64,000 nucleotides of DNA from Psychrobacter namhaensis (GCF_016107545.1 NZ_JABASS010000003.1:1-64000); one strand, 5' to 3'; shown: positions 53,570-63,083, counted from the stretch's first letter. Notes: a model not told the origin generated them from the letters alone. Numbers and translations are program-made.

Positions 53570-53930
53570 ACAACGTATTATCCAGTTTTGACATGTGAAC
53601 CGTCTATTTTATCATGCAGCCTGCCTATTGAATAGTTGCAGATTGCGTCAATGTGAGACATCTTATACTATCTGCCCTGACATGAAGCACATTAATCTTG
53701 TTTAATAGCTGCAAAACTACTGTTTATTTACCGCTATACTTGACTCATGATACTTATCTACAGCGTTATGGTAGCTTGTAAGCTATTTTTATTAACTGGC
53801 AAATGTTCCTCATAAAAACCCAGTAAACGTAGGGCGCTTTTAAAACGATCTACCAAACACTTATGACCGACAGCCACACCCTCCTATATCTCAAGTATTA
53901 AAATACACTAATCGTAAAGACACTAATAAT
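53570..53930. other. 361-bp divergent intergenic region (rsmG / LonB-like)
   Basis: No ORF or RNA gene is visible. A short 6-bp hairpin TAGCTT-GT-AAGCTA (53772-53785) followed by TTTTT could attenuate the plus-strand transcript, but its 2-nt loop makes this weak. I could not find convincing promoter boxes or DnaA-box clusters, despite the partition genes alongside. Confidence 0.45.
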
Positions 53931-56660
53931 ATGGCAACACCTATTTCTACATTGAAAGACAATCAGCAAGCATCAGACACGCCGCACCCTGTTTTTACTG
54001 ACGTTAAACAACGCTGCCTTATTACCGCAGAACAACTAAAGCGTTATAGTGAGCCAAGTGAGCTACCAACAGACACACGCACAGCGCCTGATTTAGACGT
54101 TGGTTTTGGGCAACAGCGTGCAATCAAAGCCTTGCAGACTGCTTTGGACATCAAAGCCAGTGGCTATCACGTGTTTGCCGCTGGTGAAAATGGCTTAGGT
54201 AAGCGTACTATTATCAGCCGCTTACTCAATCGCATTGCCGCCGACGCACCGACCCCTGATGATTGGGTCTATGTGCATAACTTCACCGATCCCCGTACGC
54301 CCTTGGCTTTGCGCTTGCCTGCTGGTCAAGCCGCACTACTGCAACAGCAAATCAACAGTTTATGGCAACAAGCAAAAAAACGCTTAAGTCAACGCTTTCG
54401 TAGTGATCAGTACCAAAGCAAAATCGAAGCCATTAAAAACAACACGCACGAGCAAGAGAGTCATGCTTATGAAGCGCTCAATGCTGAAGGCAAGCAATAT
54501 GACCTAGCGTTGACGTTTCGCTCCTTTGATAATAAAGCGATGTTTGTCCATCCGAGCCAACTACCAACAGAGAACAACGATCATGATGGTCATAGCCCTA
54601 AAGCCTCTGACAGCCATATCAGTGAATCAGAAACAAGTGGCCGTAATAAGGAGGGTCGCCCTAGTACAAATGACCGTCCTACTGACTACGGTAATAGAGA
54701 ATATGAAGCTGAACTGAGTAACTTTGCACAAAAAAACCACATGCAAAAACGGCTAAGTCAGCTGACCATCGCTTTAGAACAGCTAGAAGACGAAGCCAAT
54801 GACGCCATAGAAGCGCTGCATCGTAGTATTGCAAGGCGTGCATTACAGCCTTTATTTGCGCCTGTTTATGAGCAGTTTTCCGCTCATCCACTTGTCATTG
54901 ACTACCTCAAAGCGGTGTTTGCCGATATGGTCACTCACGTAGAGCGTATCGTCAACGGCGATGATGAAGAGTTTGTGACGGCAGTGCTCGCCACAACGCC
55001 AAGCCGCTATGCGGTCAATGTCATTGTCAGTCACCCGCCTGATAGTGGCGCCCCTGTCATCTTTGAAGACTTGCCAACACACTTAAACTTATTGGGACAT
55101 GTTGAGCAAATCACGCAATTAGGCACAGTGACGACGGATGTTAGTATGATTCGAGCCGGCGCGCTACATCGTGCCAATGGTGGCTACCTATTGTTAGAGG
55201 CCAGCCACTTACTCGAGCACCCTTATGCATGGCAAGGGCTCAAGCGTGCCTTACAATCACGCAAAATTAAGCTGTCAAGCCTTGAGCAAATGCTGACCTT
55301 AACAGGCAGCTTATCGTTATCGCCTGCGCCAATCGACCTTGATATTAAGGTTATTTTGTTAGGCGAAGCGGATTTATATTATGAGCTGCTTGAGCTTGAG
55401 CCTGAGTTTGATGCCGTCTTCAAAGTTCGCGCTGACTTTCATGATGATGTGATACGTACCAGCGAGCACGAATTGGCACTGGTCGCCAAAATGGCTGACA
55501 TCATAGACTATGCCAACCTTTACCCATTTGATCGTCACGCGCAAGCCACTTTGCTTGAGCATTTAAGCTTACAAGCGGAAGAACAAGACCGCTTGAGCCT
55601 ACACAGCGATTTATTGATTAAACTCCTGCATGAATCCAACCGTCATGCGCGTTTAAACGATGAGAGTATTGTGACTGCTGAACACGTCACGCAAGCCATC
55701 AATGATATGGATGAGCGCTCAGGATACTTGCGTGACTTGTATTGGGATGAGCTTAAAAATGGCCAACAGCTGATCCAAACTCAAGGCCGTGCGGTCGGAC
55801 AAGTGAACGCGCTCACGGTGGTCAGTTATGCTGATAGTGAGTTTGGTATGCCAGCACGTCTGACCGCTGTTATTCAACCAAATATCGGCGCCGGAGAGAT
55901 ACTCGATATTGAGCGCGATGTAGATTTGGGCGGCAGTTTACACGCCAAGGGCATGCTGATTATGACCAGCTATTTGCGTGCGTTATTTAGTCAACACCAT
56001 GCCTTAAACTTTAGCGCCTCGCTTGCTTTTGAACAAAGCTACGCGCATATAGATGGCGATAGCGCCACTGTCAGCGAAGGCTGTGCGTTATTGTCCGCCT
56101 TAGCAAACGTACCTATTGACCAATCTTTTGCCATCACAGGCTCCATGAACCAGCTGGGTGAAGTACAAGCCGTGGGCGGTATCAATGCTAAAATTGCAGG
56201 GTTTTTTGATGCCTGCCGCGAGCAAGAACTGACGGGCCAGCAAGGGGTGGTCATACCGATGGCCAATGTCAAACAACTCATGCTGCGTGACGACATTATA
56301 GACGCCGTTAACGCTGGCAGCTTTCACATTTATGGCGTCCATACGCTAAGTGAAGCCTTATCATTGATGACCGGCCTGCCTATCGACACGATGAACAAAA
56401 AAGGTCGCTATCGCAAAGACACGTTGTTTGGCAAAGTGTTAAGCCGTTTGATGTTGTGGGATGAAAATCAGAACGGAGAAGATGATATTGACGATAAAAA
56501 GTCAAAAAACAAAGTTAAAAAGAAGCAGAAAGCCAAACGTCAAAAAAAAGAGGACAAAAGCAGAAAAGATAAACGTCAGGATGAGAAAAATAACAGCGAA
56601 GTAACCAGTAATGGGGAGCACGATGACGAACAAAACATCGATAACAATGAGGTCAAATAA
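53931..56660 (+). CDS. LonB-like AAA+ protease
   Basis: This ATP-dependent serine protease of the Lon superfamily (type with AAA_32 domain) has 909 residues. GENGLGKRT at 85-93 is a degenerate Walker A. A long helical insertion (about 115-310) contains a disordered Ser/Asp/Asn-rich segment (about 205-250). The AAA core continues with GTVTTDVSMIRAGALHRANGGYLLLEA (residues around 400-425). The protease domain has candidate catalytic Ser711 in IDGDSATVSEG and Lys754 in VGGINAKIAGF, 43 residues apart as in E. coli Lon (Ser679/Lys722). A Lys/Asp-rich tail fills about 855-909. Substrates are unknown. No clear ribosome site precedes the ATG. Confidence 0.93.
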   Translation: MATPISTLKDNQQASDTPHPVFTDVKQRCLITAEQLKRYSEPSELPTDTRTAPDLDVGFGQQRAIKALQTALDIKASGYHVFAAGENGLGKRTIISRLLNRIAADAPTPDDWVYVHNFTDPRTPLALRLPAGQAALLQQQINSLWQQAKKRLSQRFRSDQYQSKIEAIKNNTHEQESHAYEALNAEGKQYDLALTFRSFDNKAMFVHPSQLPTENNDHDGHSPKASDSHISESETSGRNKEGRPSTNDRPTDYGNREYEAELSNFAQKNHMQKRLSQLTIALEQLEDEANDAIEALHRSIARRALQPLFAPVYEQFSAHPLVIDYLKAVFADMVTHVERIVNGDDEEFVTAVLATTPSRYAVNVIVSHPPDSGAPVIFEDLPTHLNLLGHVEQITQLGTVTTDVSMIRAGALHRANGGYLLLEASHLLEHPYAWQGLKRALQSRKIKLSSLEQMLTLTGSLSLSPAPIDLDIKVILLGEADLYYELLELEPEFDAVFKVRADFHDDVIRTSEHELALVAKMADIIDYANLYPFDRHAQATLLEHLSLQAEEQDRLSLHSDLLIKLLHESNRHARLNDESIVTAEHVTQAINDMDERSGYLRDLYWDELKNGQQLIQTQGRAVGQVNALTVVSYADSEFGMPARLTAVIQPNIGAGEILDIERDVDLGGSLHAKGMLIMTSYLRALFSQHHALNFSASLAFEQSYAHIDGDSATVSEGCALLSALANVPIDQSFAITGSMNQLGEVQAVGGINAKIAGFFDACREQELTGQQGVVIPMANVKQLMLRDDIIDAVNAGSFHIYGVHTLSEALSLMTGLPIDTMNKKGRYRKDTLFGKVLSRLMLWDENQNGEDDIDDKKSKNKVKKKQKAKRQKKEDKSRKDKRQDEKNNSEVTSNGEHDDEQNIDNNEVK

Positions 56661-56828
56661 ATCCTTGTATGATAGTCAATCCACTATAAAATAAAAGCAG
56701 TCTATGAGGATACGTGATTACAGACGAACGTCCCTAGACGCTGCGCTGCTTTTCTGCGATGATAAACTGTGAATGGCCCACCAAAAACGGGTAAAAACTG
56801 ACTGTGACTTCATAAAGGCTATCTCTTA

Positions 56829-57950
56829 ATGACTGTACCTCTTACTGACGCCAACTCCCTGCACGTTCAGACGGACCCTAACGAGCAGGCTAATACGCCA
56901 GCTGCGACAGACAGTAGTGCCTCAGAAAGTGCCAGCGATGATCGACATGGCGCAGCAACGACGGCACGGCAATGGCAAGTGCTGTCCCAACTACAGCGTA
57001 ATCGCTGGGTTGGCACGACACACGTATTTGAGCAGCTTATCATGGCAGGTTTTGACATCAGTTTACGCACAGTACAGCGTGACTTAAATGCGCTGGCCAA
57101 ACGCTTCCCTATCGAAAAAAACAACGCCAATCCCCAAGGGTGGCGCTGGTGCGATGACGCGCCCTTACAAAGCTTACCGCATATGAATCTGTCGCAAGCA
57201 GTCGCTTTTAATATGGTTGAGGCCAATCTCACCCAACTTTTGCCCCCCGTTATTTTAGATGAATTGTTCCCTTGGTTTGATTTAGCACGGCGACAGCTTA
57301 AAAACAGTAAGGTGACCCATTCGTGGATAGATCGAGTGCGTATCGAACCTGCCACTCAGCCATTGATTGCGCCGCACATTGACTTAGACAGCAAAGACAA
57401 TATTTACCATGCTTTATTTTATCAATTACAGATAAAGGCCTGCTACACACGCAGCAACAAATCACAGGCCAGTGAATACACCCTAAATCCCATTGCGATT
57501 ATCCAGCGCGGCGTCATTATATACTTAGTGGCCACCCGTACCGACGACCCAGAAGCCATCATCCGCACCTTTGCCTTGCATCGATTTGCCAGCGTGGAGA
57601 TCCTTGAGAGTGCGGCACAAACACCTGAGAACTTCCAACTCGATACGTATTTGGATGCAGGTGGGATGGGCTTTAGTCATCCACTATTTAGTAAGCTACC
57701 CAGTCATGGCAAAAACACACCTATTGAGCTACAGTTCACCAAACAAGCGGGAAAAAGCCTCACTGAAAGTAAGCTAAGTGATGACCAAACTGTCACGTTG
57801 AATGACGACGACACCCTGACAATCCAAGCAACGGTCAATTTGACCTCCCAACTGGTCTGGTGGTTACGGGGTTTTGGCAGTGGTCTGTTAAAAGCCACGC
57901 CTGAGCTGCTGTATCAAGCTGTGTTGGATAAATCTATAGATCATGAATAA
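56829..57950 (+). CDS. WYL-domain transcriptional regulator
   Basis: This 373-residue predicted DNA-binding regulator has a Ser/Asp-rich leader (about 1-45), a DeoR-like winged helix (WQVLSQLQRNRWVGTTHVFE, then FDISLRTVQRDLNALAKRFP), a linker region and a WYL domain (about 185-250) with YTLNPIAIIQRGVIIYLVATR. The W of the eponymous WYL motif is replaced (IIYL). WYL domains are thought to bind ligands such as nucleic acids or nucleotides. It is followed 99 bp downstream on the same strand by a TerD-domain gene, possibly its target. Confidence 0.88.
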   Translation: MTVPLTDANSLHVQTDPNEQANTPAATDSSASESASDDRHGAATTARQWQVLSQLQRNRWVGTTHVFEQLIMAGFDISLRTVQRDLNALAKRFPIEKNNANPQGWRWCDDAPLQSLPHMNLSQAVAFNMVEANLTQLLPPVILDELFPWFDLARRQLKNSKVTHSWIDRVRIEPATQPLIAPHIDLDSKDNIYHALFYQLQIKACYTRSNKSQASEYTLNPIAIIQRGVIIYLVATRTDDPEAIIRTFALHRFASVEILESAAQTPENFQLDTYLDAGGMGFSHPLFSKLPSHGKNTPIELQFTKQAGKSLTESKLSDDQTVTLNDDDTLTIQATVNLTSQLVWWLRGFGSGLLKATPELLYQAVLDKSIDHE

Positions 57951-58049
57951 CCCTCATAGATAGCCATCATGAATAATAATAGCGCTTAAATTCTGCGGTC
58001 TTCAAACCCATCCGACCACTTTCAACATTAAGAATTAAAAAGGAATGTT

Positions 58050-58697
58050 ATGTCAACTACGACCCCATCACCATTACTTTCAGACAGTTTAAAAGGACTG
58101 GGTTTAGATGCGGGAACCTTGTTTTTTGCGCTGAACTACGAATTTACTAAGATTGAGCCAAAAGGCCTGTTTAAGCGCTTTAAGAAAAACCAAGGTGCGA
58201 TTGACATTGACTTAGCCTGCGTCTTGTACGATGAGCTTTGCACCATTCGTGACATCGTTTGGTTCAAGCAATTGCGAGATAAAGCTGAATCCGTAAAACA
58301 TCAAGGTGACAGTCTAAATGGCAAAGATCGCGGCGAACAAGCGATGTATCTGGCACCACTTGATCAAGAGCAGATAAGGCTATTCTTGGATAAGATTCCA
58401 GCCCATATCACCCACATCGCTATGATAGCCAACTCTTATCACGATCATCCGTTTTCTCGCGTCAAAAAAGGCGAGATTCATCTGAGTGATGATGAGGGCA
58501 ATCGGTGTTTTGAAGTCAATCTAAAACAGCTACCCCGTGATTGCACGACGCTTTGGGTCGCCCATTTGCGCCGGGAGGTCGATGACTGGCATTTAACGCT
58601 ACATAATTTGCCACTGTCTGCTGAGGGTCTAGCAGAGGCAGCAAAAGAAGTGGCACATGAGTTGGCGCGATCTCTCCCCATTCCGCAAGGCGTGTAA
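58050..58697 (+). CDS. TerD-domain protein
   Basis: This protein has 215 residues and a TerD (vWA-like calcium-binding) fold of the tellurite/stress-resistance family: IDIDLACVLYDE, SVKHQGDSLNGKDRGEQ (calcium-binding loop in TerD proteins is GDNxxG) and ITHIAMIANSYHDHPFSRVKKG. The C-terminus is helical (LAEAAKEVAHELARSLP). AAAGGAATG before the ATG supports the start. Only one ter-type gene is present (no terC, terB etc.), so a full tellurite operon is not supported. A strong terminator follows. It may be regulated by the upstream WYL protein. Confidence 0.87.
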   Translation: MSTTTPSPLLSDSLKGLGLDAGTLFFALNYEFTKIEPKGLFKRFKKNQGAIDIDLACVLYDELCTIRDIVWFKQLRDKAESVKHQGDSLNGKDRGEQAMYLAPLDQEQIRLFLDKIPAHITHIAMIANSYHDHPFSRVKKGEIHLSDDEGNRCFEVNLKQLPRDCTTLWVAHLRREVDDWHLTLHNLPLSAEGLAEAAKEVAHELARSLPIPQGV

Positions 58698-58732
58698 GTA
58701 CTACTGAGGGCGTGTCCTCATTTTAAAAACGT

Positions 58733-58777
58733 AGAAGGGTGCCGTGTTATCAATACACCGCACCCTTCTCTTTTTTT
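58733..58777 (+). terminator. Strong terminator after the TerD-domain gene
   Basis: AGAAGGGTGCCGTGT (58733-58747) pairs with ACACCGCACCCTTCT (58755-58769), 14 of 15 pairs, 7-nt loop, then C and T7. The reverse reading also gives ACGTTTTT, so it may serve the convergent channel gene as well. Confidence 0.94.
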
Positions 58778-58835
58778 AAAATATCAAGTATTCACTATCA
58801 AGTTTCGTCATACAAACAGCTGACAAGACAAGACT

Positions 58836-59819
58836 TTATAGTGGCTCACCGCAATGGGGACAGAAGTTCTTTTGTCGTATTTCTACCTCTCTTTCGCGCC
58901 GCTCAAGCTCTTGCTCACGCAGTACTTGCAATACGATATTTTGTGCCTGCTCTTTATCCAGTCCTAGCTCTCGGCGAATTTTATCAATCATCATCTGATT
59001 TTGTACCAAATCAAAGTCACTATCAATCAGTTGCTCGCGAAAGTGTTGCTCAAGCTCCTCTCGGCGCTGCGCCAACTCATTGGCAAGACCTGTCGCCAAA
59101 ATACCGGCAGGCAATGCGGCCAAGCCCACACCCAATATCGTAATGATGGCACCCAATATTTTGCCCGCATTGGTAATTGGTATAACATCACCATAACCTA
59201 CTGTGGTAAGCGTCACCACCGCCCACCACATGGCTTTGGGAATTGACTCAAACTCCTCTGGCTGCGCATGGTTTTCAACCAAATAAATACCACTAGAGGC
59301 GGTCACGATCATAATAATTAAGATAAAAATGACCGCTTGAAATGAGCCTCGCTCTTTACTGATCACCACCAGCAAGATACGCAAAGAAGCAAAATAGCGT
59401 GTCAGTTTAAGAATACGGAACAAACGTAGAATACGTAAGAAGCGCAAATCGATGGAGACAAAGAAGTTTAAGAACGCAGGGGCAATAGCGATCAAATCAA
59501 TCAACGCTGAGGGGCTCTTTAGCCACTCCCAACGCTGACGCCAAGTCGTGTGATCGGGCTTTGCTTCGGCAACACTCCACAAACGTAGCAAATACTCGAT
59601 AGAAAATATCACAATAGAGAAGTTTTCAAACCAAGTGAAATAACTTTGATAGGGGTAATACCACTGATCAACAGATTCGGCAATGACTGCCGCCACATTG
59701 GTCATGATGAGAAATATAAGAAAATAGTCGACACAACGGCTAAATAGCGTGTCATGCTCATCATTTTGCAAGATATTGTAAACAAAAAGACGCAAGCGCC
59801 GTATAGATTGGAGTAGCAT
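58836..59819 (-). CDS. Voltage-gated-type potassium channel
   Basis: This six-helix ion channel has 327 residues. S1-S3 precede an arginine-bearing S4 (SIDLRFLRILRLFRILKLTR). The selectivity filter TVGYGD lies in WAVVTLTTVGYGDVIPITNA near residue 207, which argues for K+ selectivity. After S6 comes a helical, Glu/Arg-rich coiled-coil-like tail (about 245-315) and a C-terminal FCPHCGEPL with a single CxxC pair. One CxxC alone could bind zinc if contributed by each subunit of a tetramer. No regulatory domain (RCK) is visible. It converges with the TerD-domain gene. Confidence 0.93.
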   Translation of the reverse strand: MLLQSIRRLRLFVYNILQNDEHDTLFSRCVDYFLIFLIMTNVAAVIAESVDQWYYPYQSYFTWFENFSIVIFSIEYLLRLWSVAEAKPDHTTWRQRWEWLKSPSALIDLIAIAPAFLNFFVSIDLRFLRILRLFRILKLTRYFASLRILLVVISKERGSFQAVIFILIIMIVTASSGIYLVENHAQPEEFESIPKAMWWAVVTLTTVGYGDVIPITNAGKILGAIITILGVGLAALPAGILATGLANELAQRREELEQHFREQLIDSDFDLVQNQMMIDKIRRELGLDKEQAQNIVLQVLREQELERREREVEIRQKNFCPHCGEPL

Positions 59820-59977
59820 GCCGTCCCTATGCGGTGAAACACCGGTCTTATATTAATAGAATAAAGCAGCCATCACAGACTATGACCCTAACGCACGATT
59901 CTCACAACCAGCTTACCACCATAAAAAAGTACGACTAATGGCGAGATTGGCTGTTTATTATGCATTATGATAAGTGA

Positions 59978-60205
59978 TTATACAAAATTTGAATAATAAA
60001 TGTAGACAGCGATAAACAACACCAATGCCACCGCTAAGACAGCGTATCTTAAAAACTGCTCATCCGCACGTAACTGCTGGCTAACATCTTGTGCAGGTAA
60101 TAAGAATAAACCGCACTCCGGACAACAAGCATCCATTCGATTCAATATCTTTGCAGAACGGGCGTTTTCACAGCGGAGTGGAGAGTTACTACAATAGCCA
60201 AGCAT
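59978..60205 (-). CDS. Tiny zinc-ribbon membrane protein, unknown
   Basis: This 75-residue protein has cysteine pairs that could bind zinc (YCSNSPLRC at the N-terminus, CCPECG at about 28-33) followed by one membrane helix (YAVLAVALVLFIAVYIYYSN) at the C-terminus. It has an exceptionally good ribosome site (AAGGAGG, 11 bp before the ATG), which supports it as a real gene. I do not know the family. It lies upstream of the channel gene, whose C-terminus also has a CPxCG motif, on the same strand 158 bp away. Confidence 0.72.
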   Translation of the reverse strand: MLGYCSNSPLRCENARSAKILNRMDACCPECGLFLLPAQDVSQQLRADEQFLRYAVLAVALVLFIAVYIYYSNFV

Positions 60206-60362
60206 ACTAGGTTACGCCTCCTTTATATCATAATGACTCAGTCACAATACAGGTCAAACCCGACTCCCAACGCCCATCACTTTTATAAAATCTCTGACTG
60301 CTTCATTGTGAGCCACAACAGCGCTATTTAAGAAATAAAGAAATATAAAAGCAATTAAAACC

Positions 60363-60391
60363 TTACAGAAAGCAGGGTTTTGTACTATAAT
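60363..60391 (+). promoter_or_regulatory. Promoter-like element for the OmpW-family gene
   Basis: A perfect -10 TATAAT (60386-60391) has TTACAG 17 bp upstream as a weak -35. It is about 114 bp before the ATG at 60505. Confidence 0.5.
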
Positions 60392-60504
60392 AGAGAGACA
60401 GTGTTACAGATTACTAAAGAAACATAACATTGTGTATCGGTAACTAATGTCATCCCTCATTAGGTATTTACCAATAATCATCTATTACGTTGAGGAATCA
60501 AACG

Positions 60505-61143
60505 ATGAAACTACAATCCCTAGTTTTAGCCGCAGCCACTGCTCTTACCATGACCACTGCCTTTGCTGTCCCTGCCGGTACTTGGTCTGTTGCTGCTGGT
60601 GCACACTATGTTGACCCTAAAAGCGATAACGGTACCGTAAATGTAGGGGGAGCTGATTACTCTGTTGACGTTGATGGCGATGTGCGCCCAACCATCAGTG
60701 GTGAGTACTTTATCGCTAACAACGTTGGTGTTGAACTACTAGCGGCCATTCCGTTTCATCACGACTTTGACCTGAAAGATCCTACTGATGATACTGTCGT
60801 TTTAACAGGTAAAACTCAGCACTTACCACCAACGTTATCTCTACAGTATCACTTCGACGGCTATAATATGCCAATGAATATCAAACCATTTGTTGGTGTG
60901 GGTGTCAACTACACAACTTTCTTTAAAGAAAGAGTGTCTAATGGTGGTGATTTAGAGCTTGACGATAGCGTTGGCGTTGCAGGCCACATCGGTGTTGACA
61001 TTCCCTTCGCTGACACTGAGGCGTTTCGTATTGATGCCCGCTATATGGACATCAAAACTGACGCTAGCTTAAATGGTGATGATCTTGGCGAAATCGATAT
61101 CAGCCCTTGGGTATATGGTGTGGCATTTGTAAAACAGTTCTAA
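60505..61143 (+). CDS. ompW: OmpW-family outer-membrane protein
   Basis: OmpW is a small eight-stranded outer-membrane barrel, reported to take up hydrophobic compounds or to be induced by stress. From the ATG at 60505 the protein has 212 residues; an in-frame TTG at 60490 is less likely because GAGGAA is spaced for the ATG. A signal peptide (MKLQSLVLAAATALTMTTAF) is followed by WSVAAGAHYVDPKSDNGTVN, then FIANNVGVELLAAIPFHHDF, KTQHLPPTLSLQYHF, VGVGVNYTTFF and the terminal Phe that barrel proteins need (VKQF). A terminator follows. Confidence 0.93.
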   Translation: MKLQSLVLAAATALTMTTAFAVPAGTWSVAAGAHYVDPKSDNGTVNVGGADYSVDVDGDVRPTISGEYFIANNVGVELLAAIPFHHDFDLKDPTDDTVVLTGKTQHLPPTLSLQYHFDGYNMPMNIKPFVGVGVNYTTFFKERVSNGGDLELDDSVGVAGHIGVDIPFADTEAFRIDARYMDIKTDASLNGDDLGEIDISPWVYGVAFVKQF

Positions 61144-61172
61144 GATAGCTCCTACTATCAACTGAGCACCAT

Positions 61173-61202
61173 AAAAAAGTCAGCTTATTAGCTGGCTTTT
61201 TT
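61173..61202 (+). terminator. Intrinsic terminator of ompW
   Basis: AAAAAAGTCAGCT pairs with AGCTGGCTTTTTT (one G-T pair) around loop TATT, giving a 13-bp stem with a built-in T-run. Confidence 0.9.
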
Positions 61203-61273
61203 GTGTCCATGCTATAGACAGCTCAAAATAAAAGAATGACGCAAAAAGCATCCTACCAAAAATCATCAAGCAT

Positions 61274-61302
61274 AAAAAAGACCATCCGTGGACAGTCTTT
61301 TT
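61274..61302 (-). terminator. Terminator after aceF
   Basis: On the minus strand AAAAAGAC, TCC, GGA and GTCTTTTT form an interrupted stem with a 2-nt internal loop and a trailing T-run, about 35 bp past the aceF stop. Confidence 0.7.
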
Positions 61303-61334
61303 GCAAATAAATAATTTTTCGATTAATGCCAATT

Positions 61335-63083
61335 CTACAGCAGAATACGACGCGGATCAGCGAGCAACGTTGCGATATAACGAGTGAACACAGCGGCGTC
61401 TGCCCCATTAATGACACGGTGATCATAAGACAATGATAGCGGTAACATGAGACGCGGCTCAAAATCTTGCTTTTTAGCATTCCAGCGGGGCTGCATACTT
61501 GCTTCAGAGACGCCTAAAATACCAACTTGTGGCCAATTTACCAGCGGCGTAAAGGCTGTACCGCCTAAATTACCTTGGCTTGATATGGTAAAACTTGCAC
61601 CTTGTAAGTCTTTGGTGCTGAGTTTTTTGTCCCGAGCTTTGACGGCAAGCTCGCCAATCTCAATAGCAATTTGCTTCAGACCTTTGTCTTGCACATTTTT
61701 GATAACAGGCACGATTAAACCGTCATCCGTTGCCACAGCGATCCCCATATTGACACTTTTACGCAAGATAACTTGGGTATTGTCATCGCTCAAATGACTG
61801 TTAAAACGGGGATGCTGCGTCAAGGCGTAGGCAGTGGCTTTAACCACAAATGCCAAGATGGTAAAACCAATCCCTTCCGCTTTCATGCCACCTTTTAGCT
61901 CACCGCGTAGCTTTTCGGTCTCAGTGATATCAGACAGATCAAACTGCGTCACTTGCGGCAACAGCGTATTGTAGTTAAGCTGCGGTATGGAGACTTTTTG
62001 CAAACGACTGAGATCTTGTGCTTCTGTCTCACCCCAGACCTCTGTGTTACTCATATCAGGAAGTGTTGGTAACCCTGAGCTGACTGGACTACCGGCCGCA
62101 GGATCAGCTTTTTGAGTGCTTAGACTTTCCTTAACATGGGCAAACAAGTCTTCTTTTAGGACACGGTCATTCAGTGCCGAACCACTCACTTGAGTGATAT
62201 CTACGCCCAATTGACGTGCTAGCTTACGCACGGCAGGACCAGCATACACATCGACCAGCTTTTCATTGATCTGTGCTTCTGTCAGCTTGTCTTTTTTCTG
62301 ATTATTGGCGGTATTGGTCGTGGTAGATTTAGCCGCTTGCTTTGGCTCACCAGTTGTTTGCTTATCCGCGCTACTGTCTGACTTAGCTTGCGTAGAATCT
62401 TGCGCAGCGGGTGTGTCAGATTTAGACTCACTCGCATCTGCATTGCTTGCTTCATCTGAACCGCCACCCATGATGACAATAAAATCTTGACCGTTAGCGA
62501 CCATATCACCCGCTTCGACCAATATTTTTTCAATCTTGCCTGCTACTGGTGCGGGTACTTCAACCGACGCTTTATCAGACTCAATCAGTAAAATTGACTG
62601 ATCAGCGCTAACCGTATCGCCGACACTGACCATAATCTCAGACACTTGGGCTTCATCGACACCTAGGTCAGGCAGTGCGTAAGTGATTGCCTTTTCTGAA
62701 CTATTGGCTGGCGCACTAGACTCAGTCTTATCTTTAGAGGCAGAATACGATTGCTGGTCTTCTGCTGCTGTTGTTTGACTGTCACTGTCTTGAGTATCTA
62801 CGTCATTAGTATTTACATCGGTATCGGCAGCATCATTGCTATTATCTGCAGCACCATCCTCGCTCTCAATTTCAATCAGCACCATACCTTCACTGACCTG
62901 ATCACCAACGGCAACGCTAATTTTGGTGACCTTACCAGCAGCAGAGCTTGGGACTTCAACCGAGGCTTTATCGGATTCTAGCAAAATGATGTTGTCATCT
63001 TTTGCGATGACGTCACCAACCTCTACCATAATTTCGCTGACTTCAGCGCTATCGACACCCAAATCGGGGGCTTTAATGTCCAT
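61335..63083 (-). CDS. aceF: Pyruvate dehydrogenase E2 (dihydrolipoyllysine acetyltransferase)
   Basis: AceF is the core of the pyruvate dehydrogenase complex, moving acetyl groups from lipoate to CoA. The 582 residues hold two lipoyl domains (about 1-78 and 133-207), each with ESDKASVEVP and lipoyl lysines Lys39 and Lys171. Acidic, Asp/Ser/Ala-rich linkers join these to an E3-binding domain (VYAGPAVRKLARQLGVDITQ, about 279-313) and a catalytic domain whose DHRVING carries His555. E. coli has three lipoyl domains; two is common in other genera. aceE ends 25 bp upstream on the same strand, so the two form an operon. LipB, encoded at 22871, supplies the lipoyl precursor. Confidence 0.97.
   Translation of the reverse strand: MDIKAPDLGVDSAEVSEIMVEVGDVIAKDDNIILLESDKASVEVPSSAAGKVTKISVAVGDQVSEGMVLIEIESEDGAADNSNDAADTDVNTNDVDTQDSDSQTTAAEDQQSYSASKDKTESSAPANSSEKAITYALPDLGVDEAQVSEIMVSVGDTVSADQSILLIESDKASVEVPAPVAGKIEKILVEAGDMVANGQDFIVIMGGGSDEASNADASESKSDTPAAQDSTQAKSDSSADKQTTGEPKQAAKSTTTNTANNQKKDKLTEAQINEKLVDVYAGPAVRKLARQLGVDITQVSGSALNDRVLKEDLFAHVKESLSTQKADPAAGSPVSSGLPTLPDMSNTEVWGETEAQDLSRLQKVSIPQLNYNTLLPQVTQFDLSDITETEKLRGELKGGMKAEGIGFTILAFVVKATAYALTQHPRFNSHLSDDNTQVILRKSVNMGIAVATDDGLIVPVIKNVQDKGLKQIAIEIGELAVKARDKKLSTKDLQGASFTISSQGNLGGTAFTPLVNWPQVGILGVSEASMQPRWNAKKQDFEPRLMLPLSLSYDHRVINGADAAVFTRYIATLLADPRRILL

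Noticed and set aside
53772-53790. Hairpin plus T5 before the LonB-like gene
   Set aside because: A 6-bp stem with a 2-nt loop is too weak to call a terminator or attenuator.
56867-57355. 162-codon minus-strand frame opposite the WYL regulator
   Set aside because: Shadow of the regulator coding sequence, no ribosome site or recognisable motif.
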